From Ignavibacteriota bacterium (GTDB taxonomy: Bacteria; Bacteroidota; Kapaibacteriia; Palsa-1295): a stretch of DNA of 7,347 bases. Location of the stretch: positions 1 to 7,347 of the forward strand of contig PLXB01000152.1 in NCBI GenBank assembly GCA_003151215.1. Direction: 5' to 3'. Positions 1 through 6,153 of this stretch are shown here, in pieces. Under the pieces are notes generated by a model. The model worked only from the letters and a program-made list of their open reading frames with translations, was not told the DNA's origin and did no database searches. The number at the start of each line of letters is the position of its first letter. The stretch's first letter is position 1. A program made the position numbers and the translations under genes.

Positions 1-28
1 TAAGCCCTAAGCCTTGAGCCCTAAGCCC
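1..28. repeat. Tandem heptamer repeat (4 x 7 bp) at window edge
   Basis: Read on the plus strand, four consecutive 7-mers follow one another: TAAGCCC, TAAGCCT, TGAGCCC, TAAGCCC. Unit 1 and unit 4 are identical and the inner units differ by one base each. The array starts at base 1, so it probably continues to the left. On the minus strand it overlaps the last codons and the TAG stop of the YfiT-like gene. The units are seen directly; whether this is a short chance array or one copy of a dispersed intergenic repeat cannot be told from this window. Confidence 0.75.
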
Positions 29-570
29 TGCCTGATGTGTTCCCCGTGGTGCCGGCAGTGCCACGAGTACAGCGCGAGCGCTTCGTCGAGGGTCACCTTG
101 CCGAGCTCCGGATGCATGTAGGCCTTGCCGAAATCGTCGGCGGTCAGCGCGCGGAGAAACATCACCCAGCGGCGGTGCAGCGCGTCGAGCAGATCGATCG
201 ACATGTCGGCCGGGCCCGACTTCGCCTCCGGCAGCTCCGCCCACTTCGCTTCCTCGTACGACTTGATGACGGGCGAGTCTTCGGTGACGGCGAATTTCAT
301 CCGGATGTATGCGTTCACGTGGCTGTCCGGCACGTGGTGCACCACCTGCCGCACCGTCCAGCCGCCTTCGCGATATTGCGTATCGAGCTGTGCCTCGGTT
401 AGCCCTGAAACACTTTCGCGCAAATCGTAAGGCAGTTTTTCAATTTCTTTGATATACGTATCGTACTGATCGTTCGATACTACTTCAGGCTGAGTAAATT
501 TTCCGATAGGAAAGCGAAGTTCTTCGAGTGTTGGCATAGAATGTAACATTTGTTGTGAGTCATCATACAT
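7..570 (-). CDS. DinB/YfiT-family putative metal-dependent hydrolase (bacillithiol transferase-like)
   Basis: This 187-residue protein belongs to the DinB-like four-helix-bundle superfamily, YfiT/BstA branch. Family members bind one metal through three histidines; characterised relatives transfer bacillithiol or related thiols to electrophiles, but the substrate here is unknown. Visible signatures are the N-terminal LRFPIGKF (residues 18-25), GGWTVRQVVHHVPDSH (69-84) with candidate ligand H78 or H79, and WHCRHHGEHI (170-179) with H174/H175 and H178. There is no signal peptide, so it should be cytoplasmic. The ATG at 570 overlaps msrA by 8 nt. An alternative ATG at 537 (residue 12) would start closer to the family N-terminus and leave a gap of about 25 nt. 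Two oddities: codons 1-50 are AT-rich and the rest is GC-rich, and the C-terminal GLGLKA is encoded by the heptamer repeat, where relatives usually carry a different short basic tail. Confidence 0.85.
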   Translation of the reverse strand: MYDDSQQMLHSMPTLEELRFPIGKFTQPEVVSNDQYDTYIKEIEKLPYDLRESVSGLTEAQLDTQYREGGWTVRQVVHHVPDSHVNAYIRMKFAVTEDSPVIKSYEEAKWAELPEAKSGPADMSIDLLDALHRRWVMFLRALTADDFGKAYMHPELGKVTLDEALALYSWHCRHHGEHIRQGLGLKA

Positions 571-1039
571 GACAATGCGTCATGCCGCGTTTGAATAAAT
601 ACTTCTGATGATAATCTTCGGCCTTCCAAAAAGTAGAAGCCGGAGTGATCTCCGTAACGATCGCCTTTTTGACTTTTCCGCTTGCTTCTAATTTTGACTT
701 TGAAGCGCGGGCAGTAGTTTCCTGTTCCGGTGAATGAAAGAAGATGGCTGATCGGTACTGGCTTCCGATATCAGGCCCTTGTCGGTTCAACGTTGTCGGA
801 TTATGGTTATTCCAGAAAAGATCGAGTAGTGTCTCGAAGCTGACAATTTCAGGATCGAATTCCACTTCAACAACCTCGGCATGACCTGTCTCATCGGTGC
901 AGACATCACGATAGGCGGGATTCGGCTTATTACCGCCAAGATAGCCTGAAGTCGCTGAGATCACACCTGGTACTGTGCGGAATAATTCTTCCACTTGCCA
1001 AAAACACCCTGCGCCAAATGTAGCTTTTTGAGTTGACAT
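563..1039 (-). CDS. msrA: Peptide methionine sulfoxide reductase MsrA
   Basis: MsrA reduces the S-epimer of methionine sulfoxide, free or in proteins, using thioredoxin-type reductant, and repairs oxidised proteins in the cytoplasm. The 158-residue protein has the catalytic motif GCFW at residues 11-14 (C12), followed by the expected VEELFRTVPGV. It also has SGYLGG (31-36), TGHAEVVEVEFDP (51-63) and the hallmark DIGSQYRS (90-97). C156 in the C-terminal THCHV is the likely resolving cysteine; C47 is a third cysteine. There is no fused MsrB domain and no signal peptide, and the length matches short single-domain MsrAs. The start ATG at 1039 lies just before the first conserved strand (KATFGAGCFW). 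It ends in TGA and overlaps the YfiT-like gene by 8 nt, suggesting translational coupling. The radical SAM gene lies 93 nt upstream on the same strand. Confidence 0.97.
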   Translation of the reverse strand: MSTQKATFGAGCFWQVEELFRTVPGVISATSGYLGGNKPNPAYRDVCTDETGHAEVVEVEFDPEIVSFETLLDLFWNNHNPTTLNRQGPDIGSQYRSAIFFHSPEQETTARASKSKLEASGKVKKAIVTEITPASTFWKAEDYHQKYLFKRGMTHCHV

Positions 1040-1132
1040 AAGTTTTTAAAGGTTATACGGTCGGAAGGGAAGTGGGTTACGAAAAAATTATTTGTTATAC
1101 TCCCTAAAACAAAAAGACGAGAAAATTCATTT

Positions 1133-2170
1133 TCACCCAAACAACGTTCCCGGTCTCTGAAAATGCTCAGTGCTCAGTCTAAACGGCTTCTCATTCAGAT
1201 GATATTTCCGGCAATAGACGCCGAATTGTTGCTTGATATAATCGGCATAGGCGCCTTCGCCTTTCATACGTATACCAAATTCGGTATCATTGAGTTTGCC
1301 GTCACGCACCATCATGATTCGTTTGATGACTTTATCTGCTTCCAATGGCACATTCCGTTTCAACCAGTCGGCAAAAATATCTTTGTTGCCATAGCTTAAT
1401 CTGACGATAATAAATCCTGCGCTGATCGCTCCGGCATTTGCAGCAGCTTCCAATATCTTCGGCGTTTCATCGTCATTTAATCCCGGAATGATCGGCGCAT
1501 TATTTACCCCGCATGGAATACCGGCTTCAGTAAGTTTCTTAATCGCTTCGATCTTTCTGTGCGGCGCCGCAGTTCGAGGCTCGAGCATTCGTGAGAGATG
1601 CAAGTCAAGTGTCGTGATCGAAAAATTCATCATGATAAGGTCCAACTTTGCCATTGCTGAAAGAATATCTATATCTCTCAAGCAGACCACGTTCTTCGTA
1701 ATGATAGCAACGGGATTTTTGAATTCGAGGCAGACTTCGAGAATTTGCCGCGTGATGCCGAGCTTTCGCTCGATGGGTTGGTAGCAATCGGTATTGCCCG
1801 AAAGAGCAATGACTTGCGGTTTCCATGAGGGCTTCATCATTTCTTTGCGAAGCAGTTCCGGCGCTCGTTCCTTCGTAAGAATTTTCGTTTCAAAATCGAG
1901 CGCCGAATTATAACCGAGATATTCATGTGATGGGCGCGCATAGCAATAAGCGCAGCCATGCTCACAGCCGCGATAAGGATTTATGCTTGCCATCATCGGC
2001 AGATCGGGGCTGTCATTATAGCTGATGATCGATTTCGTCAGGTCAGGGATAAATTCTGTTGGGACGACTCGAAGTTGTAAGTCGTCCTCAAGCGTATCCC
2101 ATCCGTCATCGTAAGTCTCGGTGCTCCGTGTTTCGAAGCGGTTATGCAGATTTAATGTAGTTCCGCGCAT
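1133..2170 (-). CDS. Radical SAM protein, PA0069/SPL-like family
   Basis: This 345-residue protein carries the cluster motif C69-x3-C73-x2-C76 inside the signature NPYRGCEHGCAYCYARPSHE (residues 64-83). That motif is typical of the PA0069 family, radical SAM proteins related to spore photoproduct lyase. The three cysteines bind a [4Fe-4S] cluster that cleaves S-adenosylmethionine to a 5'-deoxyadenosyl radical. The family is well known by sequence, but its substrate is not established. NRFETR at residues 10-15 fits the usual N-terminal region of the family (G-A-x-NPxNRFE), supporting the ATG at 2170; upstream in this frame a stop is met without another ATG. No signal peptide is present, so it should be cytoplasmic. 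It ends in TGA, 93 nt before msrA on the same strand. A shared role in damage repair is possible but only inferred. An inverted repeat begins directly before the start codon. Confidence 0.92.
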   Translation of the reverse strand: MRGTTLNLHNRFETRSTETYDDGWDTLEDDLQLRVVPTEFIPDLTKSIISYNDSPDLPMMASINPYRGCEHGCAYCYARPSHEYLGYNSALDFETKILTKERAPELLRKEMMKPSWKPQVIALSGNTDCYQPIERKLGITRQILEVCLEFKNPVAIITKNVVCLRDIDILSAMAKLDLIMMNFSITTLDLHLSRMLEPRTAAPHRKIEAIKKLTEAGIPCGVNNAPIIPGLNDDETPKILEAAANAGAISAGFIIVRLSYGNKDIFADWLKRNVPLEADKVIKRIMMVRDGKLNDTEFGIRMKGEGAYADYIKQQFGVYCRKYHLNEKPFRLSTEHFQRPGTLFG

Positions 2171-2208
2171 GGTGCCTATATATGTACCTATAGAACATCA
2201 TAGGCACC
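2171..2208. promoter_or_regulatory. Inverted repeat in divergent intergenic region, candidate operator
   Basis: The arms GGTGCCTA (2171-2178) and TAGGCACC (2201-2208) are perfect 8-bp inverted repeats, and one more pair (T2179-A2200) extends them to 9. Between the arms lies GTACCTATA (2184-2192), which matches GTGCCTATA (2172-2180) at 8 of 9 positions as a direct repeat 12 bp on. The element abuts the start codon of the minus-strand radical SAM gene and lies about 80 nt upstream of the plus-strand propeller gene. The repeats are seen in the sequence; a role as a regulator-binding site or as a 5' leader hairpin is inference. Confidence 0.4.
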
Positions 2209-2251
2209 TACTGAGAGTTTCCTTAAATCGAAGAATTTTTCTTTATTATCG

Positions 2252-2259
2252 TATTTTTG
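2252..2259 (+). promoter_or_regulatory. Candidate -7 promoter element (TATTTTTG) for the propeller gene
   Basis: TATTTTTG matches the Bacteroidota -7 consensus TAnnTTTG exactly and ends 26 nt before the ATG at 2286. The surrounding 11-mer CGTATTTTTGT (2250-2260) recurs unchanged before the dipeptidase gene at 5368. No convincing upstream TTG element at 17-23 nt was found, so the call rests on the -7 match and its position. Confidence 0.4.
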
Positions 2260-2285
2260 TGGAGTTGAAAAATCACCACTCGATT

Positions 2286-3398
2286 ATGTTACGTTCAATT
2301 ATAGGTATCATTCTTCTTTTGACGCTTTCGGTTTCCCTGTATGCACAAGACGCTGCCACATCCGTAGGACAAAACGCCATTGAGCATCGGATGCGCTTTT
2401 TTGAGGGCTCTCCGACCAAAAAATTCTCTTCAAAAACATCAAGTTTTAAGATTAAGGGGCAAAAGTTTTCTACTTCTTCACCGGCTATATTCGATGGCAT
2501 CGGATATGCCGGCACTGATAGCGGATGTATTTTTTCCGTTACGGCATCGGAAATTAAACTTCTTTGCAAACTTGAAAATGCCGGCGCCGTCGAAGGCGCT
2601 CCGGCAGTGACAAAAGAGAATGTCTATGTTGGTTTTAAGAATAATCTTTTCGCAGCATTTTCCAGGGATGATGGCAAGTTACTTTGGAAATATGAAACAA
2701 AGGGTCCGATAACAACGACGCCTTTGGTGCATGAGAAGAGAGTCTATTTCACAACATCGAACGGATTATGTTATGCGTTCGACGCCGAGACCGGTGCCTT
2801 CAAATGGAAATTCAGTGTGCTTTCGAAAGCTTCATCTCCTGCGTATGACAAAGGCATTACCTTTGAGAAGGATATCGTCTATGTCGGCAATGACAGGCAG
2901 CAACTATATGCCCTTAACGCAAAGAATGGAGATAAGCTCTGGGATCATTACGGCGCAGGAGGGCAGCCGCTCATGACGGACTTGCGCGTTCATGGAATCT
3001 CAAAAGATGGATCAATTTATGCGCTGGATAAGAATACCGGGCATCCGGATTGGCATTGTAGAGGCACACTTAATGAGGGAACAACTGAACTTGCCTTAGC
3101 CAATAATACTCTCGTATTCGGCAATGGAAATAATATCATTGCTGTGGATTCCCGTTCAGGTGAAGGATTCAAATGGGAGAAGGAGTTATCCCGTCCGCTT
3201 GCATCTGCTCCGATCATTATCGGCGACCTGGTATATGCAGCTTGTCTTGACGGAAAACTCTATGCCTTCGATCTTCAGACAGGAAACCAGTATTCCAGTT
3301 TCGATTTTGGCTTTACGCCGCAATCCTCGCCTGCTTTTATTAAAGAAGGAATGATCTATCCGAACGGTTCGGAAATCCTCCTGATACGCAATCAATAA
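2286..3398 (+). CDS. Secreted PQQ-like beta-propeller repeat protein
   Basis: The protein has 370 residues. An open frame reaches back to 2121, but it would overlap the radical SAM gene and bury the signal peptide; starting at 2286 places a clean signal peptide at the N-terminus (LRSIIGIILLLTLSVSLYAQ), with cleavage likely after A20. The rest is about seven PQQ/WD40-like blades, seen as repeated SPA/PLV...VYVG...LYAFD..TG...W patterns. Examples are residues 101-138, 141-176 (YAFDAETGAFKW at 163-174), 182-221, 226-257, 262-299 and 305-340, with a final partial blade from 345. Such propellers act as scaffolds or binding platforms in the periplasm. The length resembles BamB, but no catalytic residues of quinoprotein dehydrogenases were recognised and there is no lipobox, so neither role is claimed. 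It has no sorting domain. It is transcribed away from the radical SAM gene and converges on the arylsulfotransferase gene. Confidence 0.85.
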   Translation: MLRSIIGIILLLTLSVSLYAQDAATSVGQNAIEHRMRFFEGSPTKKFSSKTSSFKIKGQKFSTSSPAIFDGIGYAGTDSGCIFSVTASEIKLLCKLENAGAVEGAPAVTKENVYVGFKNNLFAAFSRDDGKLLWKYETKGPITTTPLVHEKRVYFTTSNGLCYAFDAETGAFKWKFSVLSKASSPAYDKGITFEKDIVYVGNDRQQLYALNAKNGDKLWDHYGAGGQPLMTDLRVHGISKDGSIYALDKNTGHPDWHCRGTLNEGTTELALANNTLVFGNGNNIIAVDSRSGEGFKWEKELSRPLASAPIIIGDLVYAACLDGKLYAFDLQTGNQYSSFDFGFTPQSSPAFIKEGMIYPNGSEILLIRNQ

Positions 3399-3417
3399 AA
3401 TTCTTTAAAAGACGGAT

Positions 3418-5256
3418 CTATTTTATAATAAGGATTTTCTTTTCGAGAGAATTTCCGCCGCTGCCCACTGCCCTGAGATAATACATGCCCGCCGGGAGTG
3501 CTCCAGCTGAGATCATATAAGAATGTTTTCCTGGCGAAAGGTCTCCTGTATAAATGGTTAATACTTCTCTTCCAAGCTGATCGAAAAGTAAAATTTGTGT
3601 AAAGCTATTTTCATCGACAGTACATTCTATCTGGCCCTTATCGGTAATAGGATTTGGCATACAAACGAGTGAGGCAGTCAAAGCCGATAGTGATGTATTC
3701 TTTACCGCATTAGTTGTAGTGGTGATAGGTTTTACATAGTTTGTGTCGTATTTATATGCCCGATAGCTATAGTTTCCATCGGTCATTCCCATCTCAAAAA
3801 GTGTTCGGTTTTCCGGATCAAGTTCGGTTGCGGTTACATAATCGCATTGTCCCCATCCGATAAATGTATTTTGGTTTGGAAGGCGCTGCACATATCCCAT
3901 CGATTGGCTTGAAATATCAGGTATGTGCCGGAACTCCCATATCTTTTTTGCGATCATGTTTGTCTCGTCGAGATTGTATTCCACCGCACGGCTGTACGAA
4001 GCAGCGATCGGATGAAAGTTGCCGTTATCGAACATGGTAATTGTGCCGGAATCGGTGCGCCGGACTCCATGCTGATGCGAAAAAAGGAGCGTATCTCCGG
4101 TAAATGTAAATTGATTGTTCTTTCCTCCCCAACGCCACATAATTTCTCCCGTTTCACGGTTGATCTTAGTGATCTCATCCATGTGCCGGGATGAAATCAC
4201 AAAATTGCTGTCGCCATCGAATTCAATGGCATTAAGATGGCAGAAGTCGATATAATCTATCAACAGATCTTCATGTGTGGCATCTGTGACCATAAAGTGA
4301 TCAATGGTGCGCCACTCAAATATGAGATTATTATCACGATCAAATTCCTGAATAATCGGCACAAGTATAGTTGCTGTAGTCCAGGCGCCCTGTATATACT
4401 TAGTCATATCGACGATCTCATTATCTGAGGCAATAATAATATGATTGCCTTCGGAAGTCACGCGGAATTCATGAGGGTCCGTGAGATATCCGTTTGTTGC
4501 GCTGATCGATTTAATGTTATTAAGGTTTGAATCTAAAATGATAAATGCACCTGCAAAATAATCGTAGTAAGAATACGTGTGATCCGGATTTGGCTTAAAA
4601 TCAACAAAATAATCGGGTCCGCCTCCCTGTGCATTGATAACTTCAGCATAGTTATTGAGTATCATTCTGTATGTATTGGCCTGTTCGGATAAAAATTTGT
4701 AATTTGAAATATACATATATCCATCTGTAGGATTATTTTCGGTATTCACATTCAGAATCGGAAAATCCTGGGTTTGTGAGGCCCCGTTAGTATATTTTTG
4801 ATTTCGTAGGTTTTTATGCAATTGAAAATCAAGGATCGGATCATCGCTGTGAAAACCGGTATCGGGTACGGCAATTTTCTTTCTTATAGTAAATGTAAGA
4901 GAATATGCAAGAGTACTAGTGTTTTCTATTGTTTGTAAGGATCCGATGCGGACATGTATCGTCTCGCCAAGAGGAAAAGAGTTCGAAGGTGTAAAAATAA
5001 GAGTGCGCCCATTGCTCGATATTTTCACTGATCCGGGATATTTTTCCCCAAGATTGCCATAAACATCGATACTATCACCTGACAAAACATTTTTCTGCAA
5101 AGCGCCTGAGTACGTAACGCCGATTCCTGTCATAGGGTGGACATTAATAGCTCCGTTCATTGGATAAGAATTTACTACCTCAATGCCCGATACCGTAAAC
5201 GACAATCCGGATTTCACACAAAAGAACAACCCTGCAAGGCATAGAAAATATTTCAT
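3418..5256 (-). CDS. T9SS-secreted arylsulfotransferase (ASST) family protein with N-terminal Ig-like domain
   Basis: The 612-residue protein has four parts. First comes a signal peptide (residues 1 to ~20, with KYFLCLAGLFFC). Second is a Big_5/SbsA-type Ig-like domain (about 24-125: SYPMNGAINVHPMTGI, with TLIFTPSNSFPLGETIHVRI). Third is an ASST-type propeller (about 165-505). Fourth is a T9SS type A sorting domain (about 527-612: MPNP, then LFDQLGREVLTIYTG, LPAGMYYLRA and a final KKILIIK). ASST enzymes transfer sulfate between phenolic compounds through a sulfated histidine. E. coli AssT uses H252, H356, R374 and H436. By local context I place the counterparts at H262 (DPHEF), H358 (SSRHMDEI), R375 (MWRWGG) and H396 (HQHGV), followed by the typical FDNG (409-412) and YSRAVEYNLDE (421-431). 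The mapping is by eye. The protein should end up on the cell surface or outside the cell. It ends in TAG, 19 nt from the stop of the converging propeller gene. Donor and acceptor are unknown. Confidence 0.85.
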   Translation of the reverse strand: MKYFLCLAGLFFCVKSGLSFTVSGIEVVNSYPMNGAINVHPMTGIGVTYSGALQKNVLSGDSIDVYGNLGEKYPGSVKISSNGRTLIFTPSNSFPLGETIHVRIGSLQTIENTSTLAYSLTFTIRKKIAVPDTGFHSDDPILDFQLHKNLRNQKYTNGASQTQDFPILNVNTENNPTDGYMYISNYKFLSEQANTYRMILNNYAEVINAQGGGPDYFVDFKPNPDHTYSYYDYFAGAFIILDSNLNNIKSISATNGYLTDPHEFRVTSEGNHIIIASDNEIVDMTKYIQGAWTTATILVPIIQEFDRDNNLIFEWRTIDHFMVTDATHEDLLIDYIDFCHLNAIEFDGDSNFVISSRHMDEITKINRETGEIMWRWGGKNNQFTFTGDTLLFSHQHGVRRTDSGTITMFDNGNFHPIAASYSRAVEYNLDETNMIAKKIWEFRHIPDISSQSMGYVQRLPNQNTFIGWGQCDYVTATELDPENRTLFEMGMTDGNYSYRAYKYDTNYVKPITTTTNAVKNTSLSALTASLVCMPNPITDKGQIECTVDENSFTQILLFDQLGREVLTIYTGDLSPGKHSYMISAGALPAGMYYLRAVGSGGNSLEKKILIIK

Positions 5257-5266
5257 ACATTACATC

Positions 5267-5274
5267 CAAACATA
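5267..5274 (-). promoter_or_regulatory. Candidate -7 promoter element (TATGTTTG) for the arylsulfotransferase gene
   Basis: On the minus strand this reads TATGTTTG, an exact TAnnTTTG match, 10 nt before the ATG at 5256. It would give a leader of only a few nucleotides, which makes it less certain than the plus-strand sites. No TTG element was found at the expected distance. Confidence 0.25.
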
Positions 5275-5369
5275 ATTATCCTGACCTCATAGATGCTTAA
5301 AAGACAAAAAGGGTTTAATCAGCCATATATAAATGATGCCGAACCTACCCCTTTGTTTCATTACTGCCG

Positions 5370-5377
5370 TATTTTTG
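5370..5377 (+). promoter_or_regulatory. Candidate -7 promoter element (TATTTTTG) for the dipeptidase gene
   Basis: TATTTTTG is an exact TAnnTTTG match, 64 nt before the ATG at 5442, inside the same 11-mer (CGTATTTTTGT, 5368-5378) found upstream of the propeller gene. A TTTG at 5352-5355 lies upstream, but the 14-nt gap is shorter than the usual 17-23. Confidence 0.4.
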
Positions 5378-5441
5378 TATTAATTCATCATTTTATTGAA
5401 ATAGCACTATTACTATACGTAGTTCAAGAATAGTTTTATTT

Positions 5442-6116
5442 ATGGATAAGCTATGTGCATCCGGAATTTGCTATACCGTTTTTTGCATATTTCTTCCCCC
5501 TAATGCTTTTGCTCAGCCTCCGATCCACCAGATATCTTCTTCTCACCGTGATTTCATCGATATTGCAGCCTATCCGAACGTAAAGGTCGATAAGCGTTAT
5601 GCCTCGTCGAATAATTTCTGCGGAGAAATTCTCGATTCCGACAAATACAGCTGTTCGCTCCATCCGATCGCGGCGGAAAAATTTCAGAAGGCATGCCAGA
5701 TATTGGCGAAAGAAGAGCCGGGATGGAAGTTCGTTATCTTCGATGCTTTTCGCCCGATATCGGTTCAAAAAAAATTATACTTACATGTCAAAGGAACGCC
5801 GAAAGCACACTATGTGGCGTATCCAAGTTATGGGATTCATTGTTATGGATTTGCCATTGATTTATCACTGCTCGATGGGGAAAACAAAGCGCTTGATATG
5901 GGAACAGATTTTGATGATTTCTCTCAGCGTGCCGAACCTCGCTTTGAAATAACAAATATGATCTCCGGCAAATTAACGAAAGAACAGTATGCGAACCGCC
6001 TTTTGCTTCGCTCCATTATGAAGCGTGCCGGATTTCATCAGCTTCAGAGGGAATGGTGGCATTATGAAGCATTGCCTGAGCATGTAGTGCGAGCGAAGTA
6101 TAGGCAGCTGAACTGA
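5442..6116 (+). CDS. D-alanyl-D-alanine dipeptidase, VanX/DdpX type (peptidase M15D), exported
   Basis: VanX-type enzymes are zinc peptidases that hydrolyse D-Ala-D-Ala. The 224-residue protein keeps the full active site: DAFRP (101-105) with R104, GIHCYGFAID (131-140) with zinc ligands H133 and D140, and EWWHY (204-208) with catalytic E204 and zinc ligand H207. The spacings H-x6-D and E-x2-H equal those of VanX (H116/D123, E181/H184). MGTDFDDF (153-160) is also typical. Residues 1-25 (KLCASGICYTVFCIFLPPNAFA) look like a signal peptide with cleavage near AFA|Q, so the enzyme should act in the periplasm on peptidoglycan-derived dipeptide, unlike cytoplasmic VanX of resistance operons. No vanR/S/H/A-type gene is present, so a recycling or nutritional role is more likely than glycopeptide resistance; this is inference. 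It ends in TGA, 37 nt before the lipoprotein gene. Confidence 0.93.
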   Translation: MDKLCASGICYTVFCIFLPPNAFAQPPIHQISSSHRDFIDIAAYPNVKVDKRYASSNNFCGEILDSDKYSCSLHPIAAEKFQKACQILAKEEPGWKFVIFDAFRPISVQKKLYLHVKGTPKAHYVAYPSYGIHCYGFAIDLSLLDGENKALDMGTDFDDFSQRAEPRFEITNMISGKLTKEQYANRLLLRSIMKRAGFHQLQREWWHYEALPEHVVRAKYRQLN

Positions 6117-6131
6117 TATTGTAACGTTCGA

Positions 6132-6139
6132 TATATTTG
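6132..6139 (+). promoter_or_regulatory. Candidate -7 promoter element (TATATTTG) for the lipoprotein gene
   Basis: TATATTTG is an exact TAnnTTTG match in the 37-nt gap after the dipeptidase stop, 14 nt before the GTG at 6154. It suggests that the lipoprotein gene has its own promoter even though it could also be read through from the dipeptidase gene. A correctly spaced upstream TTG was not seen. Confidence 0.35.
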
Positions 6140-6153
6140 GACGTAAACCCGTT

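Larger units (their letters stand above)
5257..5441. other. Divergent intergenic region between arylsulfotransferase and dipeptidase genes
   Basis: This 185-nt AT-rich spacer separates the minus-strand arylsulfotransferase gene from the plus-strand dipeptidase gene and must hold both promoters. It contains one TAnnTTTG match on each strand, listed separately. No RNA gene, strong hairpin or small open frame was recognised. A 6-bp inverted pair, AAAGGG (5308-5313) and CCCTTT (5349-5354), has a 35-nt loop and is probably not meaningful. Confidence 0.6.

Noticed and set aside
1..28. CRISPR array or telomere-like end
   Set aside because: The 7-bp units have no spacers and only four copies, so this is a short tandem repeat; nothing else suggests a replicon end.
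37..402. Long open frames on the plus strand (37-402 and 125-430) opposite the YfiT-like gene
   Set aside because: They lie fully inside the GC-rich part of a recognised gene on the other strand, have Arg/His/Val-rich low-complexity content and match no known family pattern. High GC alone keeps the antisense frames open.
1052..1100. Direct repeat GTTATAC at 1052-1058 and 1094-1100 upstream of msrA; TATAAC on the minus strand as a -10 element
   Set aside because: A 7-mer repeated once in AT-rich sequence is easily due to chance and no matching -35 was found. Whether msrA has its own promoter in this 93-nt gap stays open.
2121..2285. N-terminal extension of the propeller protein back to an ATG at 2121
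   Set aside because: It would overlap the start of the radical SAM gene, run through the candidate operator and promoter, and place 55 residues before an obvious signal peptide.
3395..3426. ATAAAAT/ATTTTAT inverted repeat between the convergent propeller and arylsulfotransferase genes as a terminator
   Set aside because: The arms are only 7 bp, all A/T, with an 18-nt loop and overlapping both gene ends; such a hairpin would be too weak to call.
4793..4800. TATTTTTG as a further promoter on the plus strand
   Set aside because: It lies inside the minus-strand arylsulfotransferase gene with no plus-strand gene downstream; it serves as a reminder of the chance frequency of the motif.
5442..6116. 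Vancomycin-resistance cluster
   Set aside because: Only a VanX-type dipeptidase is present, it is exported, and no ligase, dehydrogenase or two-component system genes are next to it.
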